Below, in pieces: positions 22,737-31,034 of a stretch of 39,124 bases of DNA. Both the position numbers and the translations under genes were made by a program. The stretch comes from Christensenella sp. UBA6345 (lineage in GTDB: Bacteria; Bacillota; Clostridia; Christensenellales; UBA1242), in NCBI GenBank assembly GCA_002437945.1, contig DJSB01000038.1, positions 4,254 through 43,377 on the forward strand, read 5' to 3'. Below the pieces are notes generated by a model. That model saw only the letters and a list, made by a program, of their open reading frames with translations, made no database searches and was not told the origin of the DNA. Within the stretch, counting starts at the first letter, position 1, and every line of letters begins with the position of its first letter.

Positions 22737-23528
22737 TTAAAAAATATCTTCTGCATTAATAGTGTTATACTTTTTATTAACTAGACTAAACAAACTTAAT
22801 AGAAATAATATTGTTGCAATAATTTGGTAATAAAGATTATGTCCATAGAAAAAACTTGTAAGCAGTATAAACAAACCACTTAACATATATCCTTTGGCAT
22901 TTTTCTTATTAAGTGCTATGGCTATTAATTGTTTCATTTTTAGTTTTGTTGGCTTAATGAATGTAGGATACATAATAGGTAATATTGAAGTAGGTTCTAT
23001 AAATCTCGTGTAAAATTGTTGTATAGTAACAATCTTTATATTTGAATGTTCAATCTTACCTAGATATTCATTTAATTCAGAAGTGACATAATCGGTTATG
23101 ATTACCAACTTGCTTTTTTTGGTTTTTCTATAACAGTTTAAATAATCTTCAATTTTTAATCCGTGATTAAAAATAGGAATAATCGTTTTATCATTAATTG
23201 TTATATTTGATTTTGTTTTTTTGGCATAATCATATTGGTTAACTATTACTAGATAAAAATAATTAATTAGTTCATCATGAGTTAAGTGTTCTAATGCTAA
23301 TACAAGACTATTAATTTTTTGTTCTCTTTCAAATGTGATTTTTATTTTGTCTTGTCTAGAATATGAAATTTTTGTTAATAAATAAGATAGTATGCTTGTG
23401 ATAATTAAAGAAATTATTACACAAGGTAAAAATACTGGATAATAATAATTTATCCATATAAAAAATATACAAAATAAGCATAAGAATCTAACGATGTTAT
23501 TAAAAATTATTGATATTTTTGTTTGCAT
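22737..23528 (-). CDS. Unknown membrane protein with a central soluble domain
   Basis: A 263-residue protein with two N-terminal helices (about 11-29 and 31-52) and two C-terminal helices (about 212-228 and 232-249) around a soluble region of about 155 residues. The soluble region alternates strands and helices: I-N-S-L-V-L-A-L-E-H-L, then T-I-I-P-I-F-N, then S-K-L-V-I-I-T-D near 141-148, then N-I-K-I-V-T-I near 164-170. This order is reminiscent of Mrr-like restriction-endonuclease folds seen in membrane-anchored proteins, but no P-D-(D/E)-x-K residues are evident, so this is only a fold guess. The start lies in a short divergent gap with the PAP2 gene. I do not recognise a named family. Confidence 0.7.
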   Translation of the reverse strand: MQTKISIIFNNIVRFLCLFCIFFIWINYYYPVFLPCVIISLIITSILSYLLTKISYSRQDKIKITFEREQKINSLVLALEHLTHDELINYFYLVIVNQYDYAKKTKSNITINDKTIIPIFNHGLKIEDYLNCYRKTKKSKLVIITDYVTSELNEYLGKIEHSNIKIVTIQQFYTRFIEPTSILPIMYPTFIKPTKLKMKQLIAIALNKKNAKGYMLSGLFILLTSFFYGHNLYYQIIATILFLLSLFSLVNKKYNTINAEDIF

Positions 23529-23571
23529 ATTTAATTGTTATACCAAAATGTGCTATTAATACTTAAAAACT

Positions 23572-23600
23572 TTGCAAAAAAAGTCATATTTTGCTAAAAT
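23572..23600 (+). promoter_or_regulatory. Promoter of the PAP2-tsaE operon
   Basis: TTGCAA (23572-23577), 17 bases, TAAAAT (23595-23600), with TGC before the -10. Confidence 0.65.
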
Positions 23601-23621
23601 ATAAAGGTAATAAGGATAATT

Positions 23622-24554
23622 ATGGATTTAGAAATTGTAAAATTTATTCAAAGTGGTTCAAATTGGTTTTTAGACCAGTTTTTTAGTGCTTTTACACACT
23701 TTGGAGAAGAAATATTTTTTATCTGTATGTTTTTAATATTTTATTGGTGTGTTAGTTATAGATACGCATTTAAGTTTAGCCTGTTTTATTTAACAAGTGT
23801 GTTATTTAATAACATAATTAAATTGTGTGTTAAACGCCCACGTCCATGGCAGGCTAGCCAACTAGTAGATAACAAACTTCAAGCCAGCGGGTATAGTTTT
23901 CCTAGTGGACATAGCCAAAGTATAAGTTGTATATCTACATTTATTGTCTATGATATTTATAAAGATAAAAACAATAACAAATCAACAAAAGTTATTTCAC
24001 TAGTGATTGCAATTTTATTGTGTTTAATAGTTGGTTACTCAAGAATGTATTTAGGACAACATTATCTTACTGATGTTCTTACCGGATTTACTTTAGGTGT
24101 AGGAATAATGTTATTACTTAAATATATTGAAAGTGTTTTATCTAAAAAAGAGAGAAAACCAGTTAATATTGAAATGGTTGTTTCTATATTGTCTATAGTA
24201 ATGCTTGTATTAATAACTTTACTACAATTTAAAGTATTTAATGTTTCGTTGCACGCAGCAAAAAAGATATATAGATACTCGGCATTATTAACATCTGTAA
24301 GTATAGGTTATATATTATCAATACGTCTAGTTAAAGATGTCAGACTTAATATATATCTTCGTCTTATAAAAGTTGCGATAGGCTTGATTATTACATTTGG
24401 CTTATTCGCGATATTCAATATGCTTGTTAACAACTTATTTATGTATTTTCTAGTTATTCTTATGATAGGGATAGTTGCTACATTTGTTTATCCATATCTA
24501 TTTAATATGATTTATTGTAAATTAAAGAAGGAAGAAATATGCAAAAGTGTATAG
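23622..24554 (+). CDS. PAP2-family membrane phosphatase
   Basis: A 310-residue polytopic protein with the full PAP2 triad of motifs: K67-x6-R74-P75, P94-S-G-H97, and S140-R141-x5-H147. The histidines and arginines form the phosphate-hydrolysing site on the outer face of the membrane. About eight hydrophobic segments are present. The extra C-terminal half (190-300) of four helices is longer than in minimal PAP2 proteins. A likely substrate is a lipid pyrophosphate such as undecaprenyl-PP or phosphatidate, which is not resolvable by sequence. AAGGATAAT precedes the ATG. It overlaps tsaE by 16 bases. Confidence 0.9.
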   Translation: MDLEIVKFIQSGSNWFLDQFFSAFTHFGEEIFFICMFLIFYWCVSYRYAFKFSLFYLTSVLFNNIIKLCVKRPRPWQASQLVDNKLQASGYSFPSGHSQSISCISTFIVYDIYKDKNNNKSTKVISLVIAILLCLIVGYSRMYLGQHYLTDVLTGFTLGVGIMLLLKYIESVLSKKERKPVNIEMVVSILSIVMLVLITLLQFKVFNVSLHAAKKIYRYSALLTSVSIGYILSIRLVKDVRLNIYLRLIKVAIGLIITFGLFAIFNMLVNNLFMYFLVILMIGIVATFVYPYLFNMIYCKLKKEEICKSV

Positions 24555-24961
24555 TTAATAATTTAAAAGAAACCGCTAGTTTGGCTAAAAAATTTGCCAA
24601 AACATTAAAAGGTGGGACATTGATATTACTTAATGGCGACTTGGGAGCAGGCAAAACAACTTTTACTCAAAGTGTGTTCAAAACTTTAGGGGTAAAAGAG
24701 CCTGTTACTAGTCCTACATTTACATTGCTTCGGGAATATTATGTTAAAGATTATAACTTGTATCATTTTGATATGTATCGTATCAATGATGAAAGTGAAG
24801 CCCTTGAATTGGGTATTTTTGACTATTTTAACGACCCTAAAGCAATCTGTGTTGTTGAATGGTATCAGAATATTATGGGCTTAATTCCAGAACATTATAT
24901 TTTGATTAATATTAAAAAGATTGATGATGATAAAAGGGAATTTGAATTTATAGAAAAATAG
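24539..24961 (+). CDS. tsaE: TsaE, ATPase of the t6A synthesis complex
   Basis: A 140-residue P-loop ATPase that drives the TsaB-TsaD complex making threonylcarbamoyl-adenosine at A37 of ANN-decoding tRNAs. Walker A is G33-D-L-G-A-G-K39-T40. The V-T-S-P-T-F-T-L (about 55-62) block and Y-H-F-D-M-Y-R (about 75-81) are diagnostic. V-V-E-W (about 109-112) follows. GAAGGAAG precedes the ATG, which lies inside the PAP2 gene end. tsaB follows nine bases later. tsaD is not in the window. Confidence 0.95.
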   Translation: MQKCIVNNLKETASLAKKFAKTLKGGTLILLNGDLGAGKTTFTQSVFKTLGVKEPVTSPTFTLLREYYVKDYNLYHFDMYRINDESEALELGIFDYFNDPKAICVVEWYQNIMGLIPEHYILINIKKIDDDKREFEFIEK

Positions 24962-24969
24962 GTGATAAT

Positions 24970-25596
24970 ATGAAATTATTATGTATAGATACAACAAAAC
25001 AACGTGCAATTCTAGCACTAAACAATAATGGTAAATTAAGTTATAGAATAATTCCAGAAACTAAAAGACATAGCGAAGCACTGTTGTTTGAATTAGAACA
25101 ATTTTTATGTGATAATCAACTCACAATTCAAGATATAGATACTTTAGGTTGTGTAGTAGGACCGGGTTCTTTTACTGGTATACGTATTGGTGTTGCCACT
25201 GTTAAAGCATTTCAATTTGCACTTAATATTCCTGTAGTGTCTGATAATTATTTTAATATAGTTGCAAGCGATGTAAAAGAAGGATATGTGGCTTTAAAAG
25301 ACACATCTACAGCAGTATATTTATCAAAAATTACTAAATCGAAAGCAGGAGATATTACTACTATTAATAATACAGATGTAGATAATGTTGTTAATGGTAA
25401 TAAATTGTATCTAGATTCTAGCGAACATTTAGCGGAAGTAATTACATATAACAATACTAGTATGATAGAAGATTTTGCTACCATAATGCTTAATTATTTC
25501 ACTAAAAAAGCAGAAAATAAACAATTTACTAATAATGCAGATTTTGCACCAGTATATGCCCAATTAAGTCAAGCCGAGCGTAATCTAAAGGATTAA
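24970..25596 (+). CDS. tsaB: TsaB, scaffold subunit of the t6A complex
   Basis: A 208-residue ASKHA-fold protein that binds TsaD and TsaE for tRNA t6A synthesis. I-D-T-T-K-Q (6-11) is the family's start. R-H-S-E-A-L (33-38) and V-V-G-P-G-S-F-T-G-I-R-I-G (about 60-72) are the typical TsaB signatures. The C-terminal half is divergent and ends P-V-Y-A-Q-L, as in the family. AGGTGATA precedes the ATG. A three-base gap leads to the acetyltransferase gene, the usual tsaE-tsaB-rimI order. Confidence 0.94.
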   Translation: MKLLCIDTTKQRAILALNNNGKLSYRIIPETKRHSEALLFELEQFLCDNQLTIQDIDTLGCVVGPGSFTGIRIGVATVKAFQFALNIPVVSDNYFNIVASDVKEGYVALKDTSTAVYLSKITKSKAGDITTINNTDVDNVVNGNKLYLDSSEHLAEVITYNNTSMIEDFATIMLNYFTKKAENKQFTNNADFAPVYAQLSQAERNLKD

Positions 25597-25598
25597 TT

Positions 25599-26030
25599 AT
25601 GATAATAAGGCTATTAAAAAAAGATGACTTAATCGAACTTGAAAATATAGAAAAAAGTTTATTTGATAATCCGTTTAGTAAAGAGTCATGTCTAGAAGAA
25701 CTTATTACTGATAATAGATTATATTTAGGGTTGTTTGATGATAATCAACTTATAGGTTATGTAGGAGTAATGATTACTTTTGATACAGCAGATATTATCA
25801 AAGTTGGTGTAAAAAAAGAGTATCAAGGTAAAGGTTATTCAAAAAGACTAATGTATCTACTTTTACAGATATTGAAAGACAATGGTGTTAAATATGTTAT
25901 GTTGGAAGTCGAACATAGCAATTATAAAGCAATTAATTTGTATTTATCTTGTGGATTTAAGGAAATTAGTGAAAGAAAGAATTATTATGGTGAAAATAGT
26001 CATGCTAAAATAATGAGATTGGAACTATAA
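25599..26030 (+). CDS. rimI: RimI-like GNAT acetyltransferase
   Basis: A 143-residue GNAT-fold protein. Motif A, the acetyl-CoA site, is V-K-K-E-Y-Q-G-K-G-Y-S-K-R-L (about 73-86). Strand L-E-V-E-H-S-N (about 107-113) and G-F-K-E-I-S-E-R-K-N-Y-Y (about 123-134) are typical of RimI, which acetylates the N-terminus of ribosomal protein S18 in E. coli. The location right after tsaB supports rimI, although sequence alone cannot exclude another N-terminal acetyltransferase. Its last base A is shared with the next ATG (TAATG overlap). Confidence 0.87.
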   Translation: MIIRLLKKDDLIELENIEKSLFDNPFSKESCLEELITDNRLYLGLFDDNQLIGYVGVMITFDTADIIKVGVKKEYQGKGYSKRLMYLLLQILKDNGVKYVMLEVEHSNYKAINLYLSCGFKEISERKNYYGENSHAKIMRLEL

Positions 26031-26755
26031 TGGAATTAAATTATAAATATAAAAACAATGGAAAAGAAACTGTTTTGTTCTTACACGGTTGGGGTGTAGA
26101 TAGTGACAGTTTCTCTTTTTTATCTCAAAAATTATCTACTGACTACGATATATTACTTGTCGATTTTCGTGGACATGGAAAAAGTAAACCACTTAAATAT
26201 GTCTACACGGTATATGATTATGCTGAAGAAATATTTAAATTATTAAAATATCTAAAATTAAATAATATTACGATTGTAGCACATTCGTTTGGTGTAAGGG
26301 TGGCGATATTGTTAAGTACTATATTTGATTTAAAAATTAAAAATATAGTTGTAATGGGTGGTGCAGGAATCAAACCCCGTTTTAACATTTTTACTAAAAT
26401 CTGTATATATAAATATAAGTTAAAAAAAGTACTTAACCAAAAATTTAATTGTCATTTTAAACTTAATAATTTAGGAAGTGAAGATTATATTAATCTAGAT
26501 CCTATCACTCGACAATCATTTGTAAAAATTGTTAATTTTGACGAGAAAAAATATATTAAATTAATCACTTGTCCAGTATTGTTATTATGGGGTAAAAATG
26601 ATAAATCTACTCCATTATATATGGCAAAAAAGTTTAAAAAGTATATACAAAATTCTAGATTGATTATATTTAAAAAATGCGGACATTTTTGCTTTAACAA
26701 TTATCCATTGCTTATATATTATGAGATAATTAAATTTTTAGACAGTACTATGTAA
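26030..26755 (+). CDS. Alpha/beta hydrolase
   Basis: A 241-residue alpha/beta-hydrolase with the serine triad: F-L-H-G-W-G oxyanion segment (17-22), S86 in V-A-H-S86-F-G, D191 in G-K-N-D191-K, and H219 in K-C-G-H219-F. D-F-R-G-H-G-K-S (45-52) precedes the nucleophile, as in the family. No signal peptide is present. The substrate is unknown. The gene overlaps rimI by one base and is followed by a MurF-like ligase, so it may be linked to wall precursor chemistry. The cap region (about 115-175) is rich in Lys and aromatic residues. Confidence 0.88.
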   Translation: MELNYKYKNNGKETVLFLHGWGVDSDSFSFLSQKLSTDYDILLVDFRGHGKSKPLKYVYTVYDYAEEIFKLLKYLKLNNITIVAHSFGVRVAILLSTIFDLKIKNIVVMGGAGIKPRFNIFTKICIYKYKLKKVLNQKFNCHFKLNNLGSEDYINLDPITRQSFVKIVNFDEKKYIKLITCPVLLLWGKNDKSTPLYMAKKFKKYIQNSRLIIFKKCGHFCFNNYPLLIYYEIIKFLDSTM

Positions 26756-26781
26756 TATTAAAATTTAAGGAGAATAAAGCC

Positions 26782-28383
26782 ATTTTTTATTTGTATTTAG
26801 TATTAAATATTATTGTTTCTATTATTTATGTTGTATTAATCAATGTTATGCTACTTAAGTTTGTCGCTGTGTATCAACAAAATTATTATCGAACTAAAGA
26901 AGCAATAATATGGTTATATAATAATAACAATATGCATTATAAAAACACATATAAATTAAGTCTATTTTTTGTGCCAATTTATATGCTTATATGTTTAATA
27001 TTTTTTCTACTAAAAGTTCCATATCCGTACTACTTTATTTTACATATTTTGGCACTTACATACATTGCAAGTATTAATATTGTTATTAATGATGTTCCGT
27101 TAAAAAAGCCATTAGTATATACTAAAAGAGTAAATAGATTATTAATTACTTTTAGTATTATTTGCGTTGTGCTTTTTTCACTTCTATTAAGTTTATCAGT
27201 TAAATTTAATTATCTGTTTATGTTACATTCGATTATTTATGTCCTAGCACCAATACTTATGATATTGTCCAATTATATTAATTATCCTATACAATTGTTG
27301 ATTAATCAATATTATGTTATTCTCGCTAGAAAAAAAATGAAACAATATAAAAACTTAAAAATAATTGCTATTACGGGTAGTTTTGGAAAAACTAGTACAA
27401 AAAATTATTTATATACTATTCTTAATGAAAAATATAATGTTGTATGTAGTCCGCATTCGTATAATACGTCTACGGGAATAACACGTACTATTCTGGAATA
27501 TCTTAAACCATATCATGATATATTGATATTAGAGATGGGTGCTGACCATAATAACGATATTGAAAAATTGTGTCGTATTGTTAAACCTGACATTTCTATT
27601 ATTACTGCTGTAGGTAATCAACACTTAAATACTTTTAAGACTATTGACAATATCATAAATACTAAATTTCAATTAGTAAAAAACACTAAATTAGATGGAT
27701 TTTTTGTTACCAATTATATCAACGAAATATGCAAATTTTATTCTAATAATAGTCTTATTCCGAATTATGGTATAGGATATGGTAAAGATGATTATTGCTT
27801 AATTAAAAATGTAGAAATTAATAATTCCGGTATGGGCATTGATTGTGTGATAGATAATAATTTAGTGCGTTTAAATACTAGCGTACTAGGTGAATTTAAC
27901 GTGATTAATATATTATTATCTGCTACTGTAGCATATAAATTAGGATTAAGTATTGATGAAATTATTAAGGGTGTAAAAAATATTAAGCAAGTTGAACATC
28001 GACTTTCTACAAGAATTTTGCCTAATGGCACATTAATTATAGATGATAGTTTTAATAGTAATGTAGAAGGCTTTAAAGGTGCTGTGAAAGTCCTTAAACA
28101 AATGCATGGTAGAAAAATAATAGTTACTTGTGGTGTGGTAGAATTGGGTGAACAGCAATATGATACCAATTTTCAGTTGGGCACACTTATAAGTGATATA
28201 GATGTATGTGTTGTTAATAGGGTTAATTATAATGCGATAAGTAATGGGATTGTAAGTGTAGGCGGTAAACGACCAAAATATTATGATAGTTATATTGAGT
28301 GTTATCAGCAATTTATATCCAAACTCACATCTCATGATGTTGTCTTAATAGAAAATGATTTAACGGATTTATATACTAATTAA
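26782..28383 (+). CDS. Membrane-anchored MurF-like Mur ligase
   Basis: About 533 residues if the ATT at 26782 is used (530 from TTG at 26791). AAGGAG (26767-26772) is nine bases before the ATT but eighteen before the TTG, and no in-frame ATG exists, so the start is unusual. The N-terminal 170 residues have about five hydrophobic segments (near 1-22, 50-70, 72-92, 110-130, 135-160). The Mur-ligase ATPase domain follows: T195-G-S-F-G-K200-T-S P-loop, E-M-G-A-D-H near 249, H-R-L near 404, and I-D-D-S-F-N-S-N near 416-423 (TTG numbering). MurF adds D-Ala-D-Ala to UDP-MurNAc-tripeptide. The usual N-terminal UDP-binding domain is replaced by membrane helices. ddl lies 21 bases downstream, matching the D-Ala-D-Ala supply. 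Confidence 0.82.
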   Translation: MFYLYLVLNIIVSIIYVVLINVMLLKFVAVYQQNYYRTKEAIIWLYNNNNMHYKNTYKLSLFFVPIYMLICLIFFLLKVPYPYYFILHILALTYIASINIVINDVPLKKPLVYTKRVNRLLITFSIICVVLFSLLLSLSVKFNYLFMLHSIIYVLAPILMILSNYINYPIQLLINQYYVILARKKMKQYKNLKIIAITGSFGKTSTKNYLYTILNEKYNVVCSPHSYNTSTGITRTILEYLKPYHDILILEMGADHNNDIEKLCRIVKPDISIITAVGNQHLNTFKTIDNIINTKFQLVKNTKLDGFFVTNYINEICKFYSNNSLIPNYGIGYGKDDYCLIKNVEINNSGMGIDCVIDNNLVRLNTSVLGEFNVINILLSATVAYKLGLSIDEIIKGVKNIKQVEHRLSTRILPNGTLIIDDSFNSNVEGFKGAVKVLKQMHGRKIIVTCGVVELGEQQYDTNFQLGTLISDIDVCVVNRVNYNAISNGIVSVGGKRPKYYDSYIECYQQFISKLTSHDVVLIENDLTDLYTN

Positions 28384-28404
28384 GTATGTAAAAAGGAGTA
28401 GTTA

Positions 28405-29538
28405 ATGAAAGAAAATTTACTTTTGTTGTTTGGTGGAGCAAGTTCCGAGCATGACGTATCAATCATTTCTGGTATGCAAGCCAAAGAATATGTAGATACC
28501 AATTTTTATAATGTGATACCTGTCTATATAGGGCAAGATAATAAATGGTATAATGTAAAAAAACTACATAATATAGCCGATTTTGTTGGTATGAATTTAA
28601 AGAAGTTTATGGAAGTAACATTGCTTGCAGGAAGCAATTATCTATATAAAAAAGATATTTTTGGATACCGTAAAAATATAAAAATTGATTGTGCTATGGT
28701 TGTTATGCATGGTATTAATGGAGAAGATGGCAAAATAATGGCTTTGCTTGAATTGTGCGGTATTCCTTATCCTACGTCTAATGTCACAGAAAGTGGAGTT
28801 TGTCTAGATAAATCAATATTTAAAGAATACCTTAATGGAATTAACGTTAATAATGTTAAAGGTGTGCCGATTACACAGTTTAATTTTGATAATAATCCCG
28901 AAGTGGTGTATGAAGAACTAGAAAAATCTCTTAATTATCCTATGATAGTTAAACCTGCTAATCAGGGTAGTAGCATAGGCATAATTGTGGTACACAACAG
29001 AAGTCAACTAGAAATTGCTATGCAATCTGGTTTTAAACTAGGCGAAAAAATACTTGTTGAACAGTATTTGAATGATATTAAAGAAATTAATGTTGCCATT
29101 GTTAGAGATGAACAAAAACTAATTGTCTCCGAACTTGAACAACCTATTAAGTCTAGTGAAATATTAAGTTTTGATAATAAATACCTTAATAGTTCTAATT
29201 CGATGGAAAGTATAAGTCGTATTATTCCTGCAGAGATTAGTGAAGATAAAAAGCAGAAGATAATTGATATGGCAACAAAAGTATATATAATGTTAAATTT
29301 AAAAGGGGTAGTTAGATTTGATTTTATATTAAGCGATAATGAAGTGTACCTAAATGAAGTTAATAGTATTCCAGGTTCTTTGGCTTATTATTTGTTTAAA
29401 CCTAAAGGAATAAGTTATAATATGTTAATTAATATATTATTAAAAAATGCTTACTTAAATAATCTAAATAATTTAAAAAAAGTACATATTTTTAAAAGTA
29501 CCATACTTAATGGTTCTAATATTAGTATCAAAAAATGA
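28405..29538 (+). CDS. ddl: D-alanine-D-alanine ligase
   Basis: A 377-residue ATP-grasp ligase that makes D-Ala-D-Ala for MurF. Visible blocks: F-G-G-A-S-S-E-H-D-V-S (8-18), H-G-I-N-G-E-D-G (101-108), I-V-K-P-A-N-Q-G-S-S-I-G (about 177-188), and near the C-terminus L-N-E-V-N-S-I-P-G-S (about 312-321), which includes the metal-binding E and N. The start has AAAAAGGAG eight bases upstream. The C-terminal 30 residues after the fold are Lys/Asn-rich. TGA is the stop. It ends the PAP2-to-ddl run. A weak terminator follows. The D-Ala specificity is inferred from the family and from the MurF-like neighbour. Confidence 0.95.
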   Translation: MKENLLLLFGGASSEHDVSIISGMQAKEYVDTNFYNVIPVYIGQDNKWYNVKKLHNIADFVGMNLKKFMEVTLLAGSNYLYKKDIFGYRKNIKIDCAMVVMHGINGEDGKIMALLELCGIPYPTSNVTESGVCLDKSIFKEYLNGINVNNVKGVPITQFNFDNNPEVVYEELEKSLNYPMIVKPANQGSSIGIIVVHNRSQLEIAMQSGFKLGEKILVEQYLNDIKEINVAIVRDEQKLIVSELEQPIKSSEILSFDNKYLNSSNSMESISRIIPAEISEDKKQKIIDMATKVYIMLNLKGVVRFDFILSDNEVYLNEVNSIPGSLAYYLFKPKGISYNMLINILLKNAYLNNLNNLKKVHIFKSTILNGSNISIKK

Positions 29539-29556
29539 TGATATGATTTATATTAT

Positions 29557-29608
29557 TGTGCGTGTATATTATTACGATATTATGTATAAATATACGCACA
29601 TATTTTTT
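29557..29608 (+). terminator. Terminator after ddl
   Basis: An imperfect hairpin with arms at 29557-29570 and 29588-29600, one two-base bulge, T-rich tail to 29608. Confidence 0.65.
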
Positions 29609-29650
29609 ATTTTTCAATAACATAGTTATGTGCCTTATTGATATAATTTA

Positions 29651-29727
29651 TGGTTAATATATACATATTAATTAACTATTATTGACTAATATATGTAAAA
29701 GTGGTAATATATTCATATTAATTACTA
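29651..29727 (+). promoter_or_regulatory. Duplicated dyad TAATAT-N4-ATATTA at the promoter of the membrane pair
   Basis: The dyad occurs at 29655-29670 and 29705-29720, exactly 50 bases apart, inside similar 26-28 base direct repeats. The second copy's left arm is the -10 box of the promoter at 29682-29710 (TTGACT, 17 bases, TAATAT, TGG before it). This is a typical geometry for a repressor that blocks the -10 and binds a second site upstream. The regulator is unknown. Confidence 0.5.
29682..29710 (+). promoter_or_regulatory. Promoter of the paralogous membrane pair
   Basis: TTGACT (29682-29687), 17-base spacer, TAATAT (29705-29710), with TGG immediately before the -10. Confidence 0.65.
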
Positions 29728-29741
29728 AAGGGGATTATTAA

Positions 29742-30314
29742 ATGAAAGCAAAAGAAATGATGGAAGAGATCCAAAATAAGGATTTAACCAAAATGGATAA
29801 TACAGAACTTGCTAATTATAAGACCGAACTTTCTGATAAAGCCATGAATTCAAAAAAGATTTTTAAATACACTTTAAAATATATATTGTATTATGTGATT
29901 GGTTACGGGTGTGGTATTTTAATTGGTATATGTGCCGCAAGAGTTCTTATGACATATATTTATACTGGTTCTGTTACTACAAAAATGTTTTTAAATAATT
30001 TACTTATCGCATTATTATGTGGTGTTCCTGCTGCTATTACTTCTGTGTTATATAGACTTGCAAAGAAAAACGCTAAAAATTTAACACAAGTATGTAATGA
30101 TAAGATCACAGAAATTGATAGACAGATTACTATTAATCAACTAAAGATTTCCTTAACTAATGGTAATGTAGAATCTAATTCTACTACATCAAAAACAAAA
30201 GAAGAAAAAGATAGTAAAGAAGTAAAAGAAATAGTAGATAGTGCTGAAAATAACGAAAATTCAATAAAAAATGAAGAAAAACAAGTAAAAATTGATACTA
30301 ATGACAATAAATAG
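29742..30314 (+). CDS. Unknown two-helix membrane protein, paralogue 1
   Basis: A 190-residue protein I do not recognise. N-terminal 40 residues form a charged helical segment (E-E-I-Q-N-K-D-L-T, then L-A-N-Y-K-T-E-L). Two membrane helices (about 46-70 and 82-103) follow, the first containing a G-Y-G-C-G-I-L-I-G motif. A cytosolic helix (about 105-135) includes C-N-D-K-I-T-E-I-D-R-Q-I-T. The last 50 residues are Lys/Glu/Asp/Ser-rich and probably disordered. The layout and short sequence stretches recur in the next gene, so the two are paralogues. AAAGGGG precedes the ATG. Six bases separate its stop from the GTG of the next reading frame. Confidence 0.72.
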   Translation: MKAKEMMEEIQNKDLTKMDNTELANYKTELSDKAMNSKKIFKYTLKYILYYVIGYGCGILIGICAARVLMTYIYTGSVTTKMFLNNLLIALLCGVPAAITSVLYRLAKKNAKNLTQVCNDKITEIDRQITINQLKISLTNGNVESNSTTSKTKEEKDSKEVKEIVDSAENNENSIKNEEKQVKIDTNDNK

Positions 30315-30329
30315 TGTAGGGTGATTATA

Positions 30330-30839
30330 ATGATGAAGTTTAAATTTGAAAATGAATTAGACCAAATTAGAATTAAAGACTTAACTAGTTTGTCCGAATC
30401 TGAATTAAAACAATATAGAGAATATTTAGTTGACCTTAAACAAAATACTGGTAAAAGAGTTTTTGGGACTACAATTAATATGTTATTTACATTAGCAGTA
30501 CCAGTATTAACAGCATTAATCATATTATTTGAAATTATTGCTTTTGTTTTTTTACGTACACAATTTAATTATACTGTATTTTCAGTATTCCAAGTTTTGG
30601 TTTTTATTTGTGTTATAGGTTTAAGAGTTTTTAATATATTTAAAAAACGATATGCTAAACTTATACAAGAAATAAAAAATGTATGTGGCTTACGAATTGG
30701 AGAGATAGATAACAACTTGGCAATAATGAGTGTTAAAAATGAATTAGCACAGACTACTAATAGTGCAGACAATACTGCTAATACTGCTAAAACTGATATT
30801 GATAGTTCAAGTGAAAACAGTGCTAAAACTGACAAATAA
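30330..30839 (+). CDS. Unknown two-helix membrane protein, paralogue 2
   Basis: A 169-residue protein with the same plan as its upstream neighbour. An N-terminal helix has I-R-I-K-D-L-T-S-L-S-E-S-E-L-K-Q-Y-R, matching N-K-D-L-T-K-M-D-N-T-E-L-A-N-Y-K in the first protein. Two membrane helices (about 50-75 and 80-101) follow, then a cytosolic helix with V-C-G-L-R-I-G-E-I-D-N-N-L-A, and a low-complexity Asn/Thr/Ala/Asp/Ser tail. The start could be 30330 or the adjacent ATG 30333 (AGGGTGA upstream); a GTG at 30321 is less likely. Function is unknown. Hetero-oligomer formation is plausible but unproven. Confidence 0.72.
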   Translation: MMKFKFENELDQIRIKDLTSLSESELKQYREYLVDLKQNTGKRVFGTTINMLFTLAVPVLTALIILFEIIAFVFLRTQFNYTVFSVFQVLVFICVIGLRVFNIFKKRYAKLIQEIKNVCGLRIGEIDNNLAIMSVKNELAQTTNSADNTANTAKTDIDSSSENSAKTDK

Positions 30840-30892
30840 GCATTTGATGAAAACAATTAATAATAATTAACATAAAAGTCATATTTACATAA

Positions 30893-30932
30893 TAAAAAAG
30901 ACAATATCGCATAATGATATTGTTCTTTTTTT
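30893..30932 (+). terminator. Terminator of the membrane pair
   Basis: ACAATATC/GATATTGT stem (30901-30908 with 30916-30923), flanking A and T runs, tail TTCTTTTTTT. Confidence 0.78.
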
Positions 30933-31034
30933 GTATATTTATACATTATATTGTCAATTACAATTTGACACAATAAATACAATTTTTCAATATTTAATTA
31001 ATAATTTAGTAAGATTATTTTAATTGATTTTTTG

